From positions 434,001-498,000 of the forward strand of contig JACCIC010000219.1 of assembly GCA_018907035.1 (NCBI GenBank): a DNA stretch of 64,000 nucleotides. Reading direction: 5' to 3'. The first letter of the stretch is position 1. Each line of letters opens with the position of its first letter. Below the pieces are notes generated by a model. The model saw only the letters and a program-made list of their open reading frames with translations, was not told the DNA's origin and did not search any database. This document shows positions 57,262 to 64,000 of this stretch, one piece after another. The position numbers and the translations under genes were made by a program. This DNA is from Sycobia sp. Sy_11 (lineage: Eukaryota; Arthropoda; Insecta; Hymenoptera; Epichrysomallidae).

Positions 57262-58480
57262 TATTTTTCTTAAATTTTTGTACAGTGTTATCTTCTACCA
57301 CATCTTTTATCATTTGTAAGATCACTATGATCTTTACTTAAGACCCAATAACATGAATATTTGACAAAATCATTATTACTCAGATCCGCAATTACAATTT
57401 CATAACATTACAATTACCTTATCAGATAAATTTTTAGTATTCTTAGAAGACTCTATTATAAGTAATTAGATGGCAAGAAAAATTTATTGAATCTGAAATT
57501 TGGATGTCAACTGATTTTCAAATGATCTCCTTTTATCCAAATTTTATCATATAGAGAGATTCTACTAGTGATTTGATGGAAGGTATAAAATTTATTAAAA
57601 TTGAAAACTGGTTTTCAACTGATTTTAAAATGATTTCAAATAATTTTCTTCATAACTGATTTCAATTATTGCAAATCATTTAATCCGATTTTAAATGACT
57701 CGTATAAGAGAGTCGAATGATTTCAGAGAGTGAACAGATGCCCAGTCTATTATTATATAGGTAGGTATTTTGAAAAAATGGAATAATTTAGTATCTACAA
57801 TTCCTGTTTTTACCAAAAAACTTTTCAAAGACGGGTGAGCAAGTATATATCAAAAATTTTTTTAAATTATATTTTCATAGTACTGTATTCCCATATTATA
57901 GATAAGTTAGGGCATAGGTACAATTTTAATGAGCAACTTTTTTTATTCATTAATAATACGTAAGAATTTCCAAACTGAGACGAATTGGTTCTCAGGCATA
58001 TTTACATATACTGGACTATGTACAAATTGATTTCAATATTTACTTTTATTTCAATTACGTACAATTGAATATAATCCTGAAATATCACTTTATTACTATT
58101 TTAAGTTATAACTTTTTTTAAAGAATGATGAATCTTTACGTGAGACTGTGAAGTCTAATTAGGAAAAAACATCATTTATATAAAAACAAATTACACAAAT
58201 TACAGCGAACGACAAATTATAGCAAAAAGCTTTTAAATAATTAGAATCCAATACACCATACTTGCCTTATTTTATACTTTTGTATAAAGTCATTTTAAAA
58301 TAATACAAAACATAATTTATAACGCTGATCAAATTTTTCTTCCCAGCGCTTTGTTTGGCAAGTCGAATCTATTTGTGCCAGATGTATTTTTGCTGAACTT
58401 TTTTGTGAAAACCAAAAACCAGACGTATTTTTGCTGAACTTTTTGTATAAACCAATAGTTAATTTATGTTATTTGATTCC
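57262..58480. other. AT-rich spacer
   Basis: No coding motif. A short direct repeat (CCAGATGTATTTTTGCTGAA / CCAGACGTATTTTTGCTGAA) occurs at about 58378 and 58421, 43 bases apart. Confidence 0.45.
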
Positions 58481-58493
58481 CTATATATCCGAT

Positions 58494-58507
58494 AGTGTAT
58501 ATATATA

Positions 58508-58555
<48 letters not shown>

Positions 58556-58566
58556 ATATATAGTAA

Positions 58567-58616
<50 letters not shown>
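58494..58616. repeat. (TA)n microsatellite
   Basis: Two long TA runs are separated by a short interrupted piece near 58550-58570. Confidence 0.97.
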
Positions 58617-58617
<1 letters not shown>

Positions 58618-58619
58618 AC

Positions 58620-59980
58620 TGCATTTTTTCAGCTGTACCTAACGTATAGATGACGGAGTGTTGGTGTGTGCGTATGTGCGTGCATGACGCTCCGGCTGGA
58701 TCCGTCGATTGCTCGAAAGGGGAACGGGAAAACGGGCACGGGAAGGCTAAACTAATATAACGACATATTTACAAACTCAATAGACGCATGTTTTATTCAC
58801 AAGACTTAAATATAACGTCGAACGGAAAGACATTACATTACAAGCTAACACTTCCCGCGGGTTCCATGGCGCGCGGTATTATGGCACAAGCTGGGTTACA
58901 TATACTATACGCGGTCGTTCACGGGGGAGACATTAAGAGGGCCGGAAGCGCGGTGTATTGTAGGAGACGGACATGGACGCGTGAGGTGCGGGTGTTTGCT
59001 ACACACAGCGACGGCGAGGGCTGACTCGTGTCTCAATCATGAATGAAACTCTTATTCTAAATTTTCTCGCGAGAAAAGGTCAAAATATATATAATAGGTA
59101 CAGAGGGTTCCTGCCCTGTCAATAGTACTGCTGCCGCGGCCGTCTCCTTTTCTCTCTCTCTCTCTCTCTCTCTTTCTGGCTGTGCCGAGACTCCGTATGC
59201 GGCGTCTGTGCCGCCGTGTGATCTTCTCTTTCTCTATTTCCGCTACACTCTCTCGCCGGCTCTGCGGCTGGCGTCGATGGCGACGGCGTCTATCCGTGGG
59301 AAAGACACGGGTGTGTCTTTTTAACGGCCTGCTGGGTGGTTTTGAAGCCCTATACGAGGCTCCTAGTCTCAGTGCGGTTCGTTCACGAGGGTGACTGCTT
59401 GAAGGCCACACAAAGTCCGGGGCTGAATCTGAAGGTGTGCTGGTGGTTGGTGGCTTGTACGAGAGACGTGTGGTCATTCACGGCTGGGAGGAGAAGAAAT
59501 CGATAAAGGAACAGGCTCGTTCCTTTAACCATTCCTCTATAATTGGCGCGCACTCTTTCGGATCGCGAATATGGTATTCATCATCACCAGCGAAGACTCG
59601 CGGTTTGGACCGAACGCGCAAATACGTGACCGCCAAATTGGCGGTCACAAACTCCCGCTCCCAAAACCGACGTGGGGAAGCGTGTGATCGCGATTAGTTC
59701 CGATTTGCAGTTGTGTTTCACAGGAATTTTATTGATACGAAATATGTAATTTCATTGAGGTGACCATCACGCGTATTCATCATCGGGGTTAGACATAAAA
59801 CCAAAATGCGTGCGAGGAGTTGCTGTTGTTTGTTACAAAAGAAGAAATTTATGATGACACGCGTTGCTGTTTTAAATCGGTCATTATTTTTCCGCTGGCT
59901 CGATGTAAATCGAATTCTCCGTGGTCTTTTTTGTGTTCAAGCGTGTATACTCTTATATTTTTCTTGTCTTCTTTTTCTAA
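58620..59980. other. GC-richer unassigned region with a CT run
   Basis: Overlapping open frames on both strands (58788-59024, 59052-59477, 59437-59697, 59806-60045) contain no domain. A CT run is at 59150-59173. It lies 3' (in its own sense) of the minus-strand gypsy relic at 60.6 kb, so an LTR or untranslated part is possible, but I cannot show it. Confidence 0.3.
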
Positions 59981-59984
59981 TCCT

Positions 59985-60545
59985 ACGGGGTGGATTGATA
60001 AGTTTCCGGCCTGACCAAGAGATTGCACTACTAGGCCTACCTTGAGGTGGTATTCTATAGTACCTCCTTAGGTAGCTTGTAGCTATAGCTTCAGTTCGAT
60101 CGCCATGTTAGTTTAGGTTTGAGAGCACGCTGAATAAGATGCCTCTGTGTTTTTCGTAAAAATGGAAAATCTGGAAGTGAAAATCACGAAGTGAAAATTA
60201 ATCGACTTCATCTTGTAAAGAAAAAATCTTGTTTCAGCACGATAACTCACCAGCACACACGTGAATCGTTGTGATGGCGAAAATCAACCATCTGAAGTTT
60301 GAATTGATGCCGCACCCTCCCTACTCTCCAGACCTAGCTCCGAGTGACTATTATCTGTTTCCTAACCTCAAAAAATTGCCTGCCGGTAAGAGATTTGCGG
60401 ACAATGAAGAAGTAATCGAAGCTGTAAATGGGTATTTTGAGGAGCTTGATGAATCAGTCTATAGAGATGGCATTACTAGAGTAGAACATCGCTATGAGCA
60501 ATGTATCAGCCTTGGAGGAGATTATGTTGAGAAATAAAAAAAAAT
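59985..60545 (+). mobile_element. Internally deleted mariner, plus strand
   Basis: The left end near 59989 (GGGTGGATTGATAAGTTTCC) looks like a mariner terminal region. At about 60220 a QHDNSPAHT second catalytic block appears directly, then the open frame 60271-60537 with PHPPYSPDLAPSDYYLFPNL (third catalytic Asp) and the complete C-terminus (ITRVEHRYEQCISLGGDYVE). The N-terminal two-thirds of the transposase are gone. A right terminal repeat is not clear. Confidence 0.82.
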
Positions 60546-60620
60546 TCTTACAAACTCATTAATCTGTAATATTAATGAGCTTGTAAGAATGCTCATTAAT
60601 CTGTAATATTTGGTGAGAAG
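60540..60620. repeat. Short tandem duplication at the mariner 3' border
   Basis: GCTCATTAATCTGTAATATT-type sequence occurs twice (about 60557-60577 and 60590-60610), with AGCTTGTAAGAAT between them. Confidence 0.6.
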
Positions 60621-61210
60621 TTTTGAAATCTTTGTAAAAGCTTTAATAAATCGGCGATAATAACCGGCTAGTCCTAAAAACTGCCGGATGTTTGTTATGT
60701 GGTTAGGGCGCGGGAATCGCTCTACTGCTTCCACGTTCTTAGGATCAGGTGCTAACCCGTTCTCGCTTAGTATATGGCCTAAGTATGCTACTTTTCACTG
60801 CAATATTTTGTATTTACCCGGTTTAAGCTTCCAATTCGCCTTGCGTAATCTTCACATAACTTAACAGCTTTTCGTGTTCGTCCAAAGATTTGGCATAGAT
60901 TACGATGTCGTCCATATATACGAATACGCCCGTGCCAATATAGCCCTCGAGCGTAATTGCACGCTGGTATTCCACGCCTGCATTTTTCAGACCGAAAGGC
61001 ATTCGCAGAAATTCGCAATGTCCATCGGGTGTAGAAAAAGCAGTTTTATGCATGTCTTCCGGACTCATCCGTATTTCATGAAATCCGGAGACGCAGTCTA
61101 TGACAGTCTACTATTTAGCAGCTCCAACAGTATCTAGTATTTCGACGATGTTGGTAAGCGAGTACGCCATTGCTACTGTTTTCTCGTTCAGGGGACGGAA
61201 ATGCGCCAGT
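60590..61210 (-). mobile_element. Ty3/gypsy RT fragment, minus strand
   Basis: Frames at 61068-60823 give KTAFSTPDGHCEFLRMPFGL, then VFVYMDDIVIYAKSLDEHEK (catalytic YMDD), and 60734-60620 give ITNIRQFLGLAGYYRRFIKA (thumb). Between them the usual connection (KCEFLRKEVNYLGH) is frameshifted but legible near 60835-60740. It is a separate subfamily from the 23-26 kb and 45 kb relics. Confidence 0.88.
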
Positions 61211-61349
61211 GTAGTTCATTCGCTTGTCGATTCACTTCGTCCTTGAGAGCGTACGGCAATATTGACGCGTACTCATTGGAACATTGTTGGCTGTTGGAAT
61301 CTTATGAGCCACTATGCTAGTGGCATAGTGGATCTATGCCACTACCATA

Positions 61350-61745
61350 TCGGAATATGCAATGACCTCACACCCGAGTTTTGAGAGCTGTCAAAGAAGA
61401 GGATCAAGGACAAGTTTCCACAGAATTGGACCCAATACGGACCCCTGAGGGCACCCATTATAGATCCCAAGTTATGCTTCCTCAAAGCCATCTCGTATGA
61501 GGACTTGACGATCTTTCCAATAATCTCTTATTAGCTTCTAGAGACCCCTGGGACAAGCTTTGCCTTTCAATGCTGTTAATACAGCGGGCCACCAGACATT
61601 ATCAAAGGCGCACAACATATTTTCTGCTCGATTCACTCACAGACCTAGGCAACTGAACCATGGCGTCCTCAGTGGATCGCCCTCTCCTAAAGCCATATTG
61701 TCTTGACGATAGTTGTGTTTCAATGATCCAGTTTAATCTCTTCAT
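61350..61745 (-). mobile_element. LINE reverse transcriptase fragment, minus strand
   Basis: The minus strand reads, in pieces, IIETQLSSRQYGFRRGRSTE (about 61741-61682), AFDNVWWPAVLTALKGK (about 61608), GCPQGSVLGPILWKLVLDPL (about 61460) and then AYSDMVVA, where the catalytic YADD has become YSDM. Only this RT core is left. Its sequence differs from the other LINEs in the window. Confidence 0.82.
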
Positions 61746-61752
61746 CATTTCT

Positions 61753-61905
61753 TAATAATATTTATCTTATTATTTATTAATATATTATTACTACAATGCT
61801 TAGTATTTTAGGAATATAATAGGTAGTCCAGCGGATATGCTTATTTATTCCAAATATTTTGTTTACGTATATTATTTACATAAATGTAGTTTATTAAATT
61901 TATAT
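61753..61905. repeat. Direct repeat, copy 1 (about 150 bp)
   Basis: The segment from TTAATAATATTTATCTTATT to CATAAATGTA recurs at 62278-62430 with few differences, including the stretch GGTAGTCCAGCGGATATGCT. Confidence 0.9.
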
Positions 61906-62277
61906 TAAATATTAATTCAAAATATCATTACCGCATTGGTGATCTAAAGGAGAGGTTATAGGAGTGCTCCATGACGAATAAATGGTTCTATTCAGCATGA
62001 ATTACAATGAAAAGAACTTATTGTGAACTGTTTTTAGTTACAATATATCCCTCTCTATTTTATTTTTTTTTTTTTTAAACATGACAAAGACAAACAAAAT
62101 TATTGTTCCTTTCAGTTTTATGTCTTATCCAATTTATTTATTTTATCTCAGGGTGGTTCAAGTATAATTATTATTATTATTAATTATTTAAGTTGACACT
62201 ATTGTGAAATGGCTTGACTATTTGTTTGGTGTATGCATTGATTATTATATTTCCTTTTAATTTGCCTTTTATACCAT
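61906..62277. other. Sequence between the direct repeats
   Basis: AT-rich and without a coding motif. GCATTGGTGATCTAAAGGAG at about 61934 and a T-run at 62067-62076 are the only notable patches. Confidence 0.4.
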
Positions 62278-62435
62278 TTATTAATAATATTTATGTTATT
62301 ATTTATAAATATATTATTATTACAATGCTTAGTATTTTAGGAATACTTTTGGTAGTCCAGCGGATATGCTTATTTATTCCAAATATTTTGTTTACATATA
62401 TTATCTACATAAATGTATTATTTATATTATTTAAT
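62278..62435. repeat. Direct repeat, copy 2
   Basis: It matches copy 1 at 61753 in the same orientation, offset by 525 bases. A hydrophobic 92-codon frame (62214-62492) overlaps it but is a product of the AT-rich sequence. Confidence 0.9.
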
Positions 62436-62591
62436 ATTATATTAACTAATATATTATCTATATTAATTAATTTTATTGTTGGTATAAATTAATATTAATA
62501 CTATAATATAAATTAATATTAATTGTATTAAGGCAGTATTCTACCTTGTAACTTTGAAAAAAAATGTTGTATTTTTTTTACATCGAAAGTA

Positions 62592-63800
62592 TCAGGTATG
62601 TGAATAAGTCTTTCCCGTTTTTTTTTCAAATTTTGAGCCTTTATTGTTAAAAAATGGTTACAAATGAATTATTGAAAGTATTGGCCATCGCTAGCTACAA
62701 CTTTTTCATATCTTTCTGGCAGCATACGAATCCCGTTGCGAAAAAATTCGACCGGTTTGGCCTCTATCCAGTCATCCACCCATTTTTTGGCTTCCTCGTA
62801 GGAATGGAAGTGCTGGTCAGCCAGGCCATGCGTCATCGATCTGAAGAGATGGTAATCAGACGGAGCAACGTCTGGACTATACGGCGGGTGGGGTAGGACT
62901 TCCCATTTGAGCGTTTCTAAGTATGTTTTCACCGGCGGTGCAACATGTGGGCGAGCATTGTCATGTTGCAAAATAACTTTGTCGTGCCTGTCGGAGTATT
63001 GTGGCCGTTTTTCTCGCAGTGCGCGGCTCAAACGCATCAATTGCCGTCGATAGACCTCGCCTGTGATCCTTTCATTCGGTTTCAGAAGCTCATAGTAAGC
63101 CACACCTAGCTGGTCCCACCATATACAGAGCATGAGCTTGGCGCCATGAATATTTGGCTTGGTCGTCGATGATGATGCATGGCCGGGTAGTCCCCATGAT
63201 TTTCTTCGCTTCGGATTATCGTAACGTATCCACTTTTCATCGCCAGTCACAATGCGATGCAGAAAACCCTTTTTTTTATGTCGCTGAAGCAGCTGTTCGC
63301 AAGTGAAAAAACGCCGTTCGACGTCTCTCAGCTTCAGTTCGTACGGCACCCAATTTCCTTGCTTTTGGATCATTCCCATGGCTTTCAAACGCTTGGAAAT
63401 GGTTGTTCGGTCAACTCCCAATGCTTCAGCAAGTTTTTCTTGCGTTTGACAAGAATCTTCATCAAGCAAAGTCGCCAATTCTCGATCTTCAAAGATTTGC
63501 GGCCGCCCGGAAAGCTCCTTGTCTTCCACGTCGAAATCACCGCTTTTGAAGCGTCGAAATTTCTTCAAATTGAACCAATAAAGTGAAACTTCCCGCAAAT
63601 GAGGTCGACTCGGCTCAAATTTCGACATTTTCACTATATCAAAAATTTATGATGCGAAAAAATTTTAACTAATGTGTTAGTATGGAATTGTTGACATATG
63701 AATAAGCTTTGATTATGACATATGTAACCATTGAATACTCGCACAGTATTGGTGGCGCCATCTCTTACAAAAAACGGGAAAGACTTATTCACACTCCTAA
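62592..63800 (-). mobile_element. Well-preserved mariner with matching terminal inverted repeats
   Basis: The left end TCAGGTATGTGAATAAGTCT (62592) and the reverse complement of the right end TTAGGAGTGTGAATAAGTCT (ending at 63800), both continuing TTCCCGTTTTTT, are inverted repeats of about 32 bp. They are flanked by TA at 62590-62591 and 63801-63802. The length of 1209 bp is slightly short for the family because of the deletion in the transposase N-terminus. Confidence 0.93.
62669..63634 (-). CDS. Mariner transposase, open frame with all three catalytic Asp but a deleted HTH
   Basis: The 321-residue open frame starts at MKMSKFEPSRPHLREV. The family is a cut-and-paste transposase acting in the nucleus on its own terminal repeats. 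Residues 43-95 hold EDRELATLLDEDSCQTQEKL, the second helix-turn-helix. The catalytic blocks are VTGDEKWIRYD (about residue 155), ILQHDNARPHV (about 248) and PYSPDVAPSDYHLF (about 284). Between the second and third Asp lie 34 residues, the D34D spacing of mariners. The C-terminus VVASDGQYFQ is complete. Usual length is about 345; YWFNLKK is joined directly to FRRFKSGDFD, so roughly 24 residues of the first helix-turn-helix are missing in frame. That probably impairs terminal-repeat binding, while catalysis could survive. Confidence 0.92.
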   Translation of the reverse strand: MKMSKFEPSRPHLREVSLYWFNLKKFRRFKSGDFDVEDKELSGRPQIFEDRELATLLDEDSCQTQEKLAEALGVDRTTISKRLKAMGMIQKQGNWVPYELKLRDVERRFFTCEQLLQRHKKKGFLHRIVTGDEKWIRYDNPKRRKSWGLPGHASSSTTKPNIHGAKLMLCIWWDQLGVAYYELLKPNERITGEVYRRQLMRLSRALREKRPQYSDRHDKVILQHDNARPHVAPPVKTYLETLKWEVLPHPPYSPDVAPSDYHLFRSMTHGLADQHFHSYEEAKKWVDDWIEAKPVEFFRNGIRMLPERYEKVVASDGQYFQ

Positions 63801-63802
63801 TA

Positions 63803-64000
63803 AATATATTCAAGAATGTCAGCTCACAATTTTAGAAAGCTTCAGGTAGTGTAACTACACTTTTTCACCTTTAGAACGCACTTACCTGAGCGAGCTATTC
63901 AGAGCCGCCTCGCGCACGCCGAATAAGCCATCTACCTGACCTTGTTCGCTGCAGCAGCTATTTCCCTATTGTAAATCAAACGTGCAAGTGTTGCGAAGAA
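63803..64000. other. Short spacer at the window edge
   Basis: No element or coding motif is seen. Confidence 0.5.

Larger units (their letters stand above)
55936..58300. repeat. Pair of inverted repeats enclosing a PLE terminus
   Basis: The segment at about 55938-55980 (ACAAAAGTATAAAATAAGGC, then AATATGGTGTATTGGA) occurs inverted at about 58248-58292 (TCCAATACACCATACTTGCC, then TTATTTTATACTTTTGT). A third copy of the core is at about 39487-39525. The enclosed 2.2 kb is AT-rich and includes the PLE palindrome at 56.65-57.26 kb. It may be a non-autonomous element or two independent copies of one repeat. Confidence 0.6.

Noticed and set aside
59052..59477. 141-codon Arg/Ser-rich minus-strand frame resembling an RS-type protein
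   Set aside because: The composition follows from the CT run and GC-rich surroundings; no RNA-binding domain.
62214..62492. Hydrophobic 92-codon frame that could suggest a membrane protein or mitochondrial insertion
   Set aside because: It is composed of AT-rich DNA including a direct repeat, with no NADH-dehydrogenase or other family motif; chance is the better explanation.
1..64000. CRISPR arrays, bacterial operons, tRNA and rRNA genes
   Set aside because: None seen: repeats lack regular spacers and no cloverleaf or rRNA core was recognised by eye; a tRNAscan-SE or barrnap run would settle the RNA genes.

Overview
This is insect genomic DNA, most plausibly from an ant or another hymenopteran. 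The basis is one arthropod-type COUP-TF/seven-up exon with canonical splice borders, AT-rich non-coding DNA, and a mix of mariner, R1-like LINE, Ty3/gypsy, BEL/Pao, copia, Penelope and Polinton-type relics. The species call is inference. There are no bacterial operons, tRNA, rRNA or CRISPR features that I can support. Almost everything recognisable is mobile-element DNA, mostly decayed and often nested.

Layout. 0-7.7 kb: a LINE reverse transcriptase relic, then four mariners (two minus, one plus, one minus). 9.3-12.0 kb: a decayed protein-primed DNA polymerase of the Polinton/Maverick type. 13.3-16.5 kb: an R1-like LINE. 16.8-19.6 kb: two virion-type genes that I associate with Polinton-like elements, the second one split by a Penelope-like element (PLE) that carries a GIY-YIG nuclease and a candidate hammerhead ribozyme. 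20.9-21.4 kb: the only host exon found, the ligand-binding-domain exon of a seven-up-like nuclear receptor, with unusual substitutions. 23.1-26.2 kb: a gypsy/errantivirus-like provirus relic without integrase. 26.2-32.6 kb: two R1-like LINEs in opposite orientation. 33.2-33.7 kb: a mariner end. 34.0-39.0 kb: a LINE with an RNase H domain. 40-50.9 kb: a PLE relic, a mariner, two gypsy relics and a copia relic. 51.5-54.9 kb: a BEL/Pao element lacking its RT. 55.9-58.3 kb: a palindromic PLE terminus inside a larger pair of inverted repeats. 60-61.7 kb: mariner, gypsy and LINE fragments. 62.6-63.8 kb: the best preserved element, a mariner with terminal inverted repeats and an open transposase frame.

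How it fits together. The polymerase and the two virion-type genes lie on the same strand within about 10 kb. They are best read as one dead Polinton-like (virus-like) insertion that was later opened by a LINE and by the PLE. The seven-up-like exon lies about 1.3 kb beyond it, so the region may be a long TE-filled intron, or a duplicated and isolated exon. Family identifications come from reading translated motifs and from memory of the families; no database search was run.
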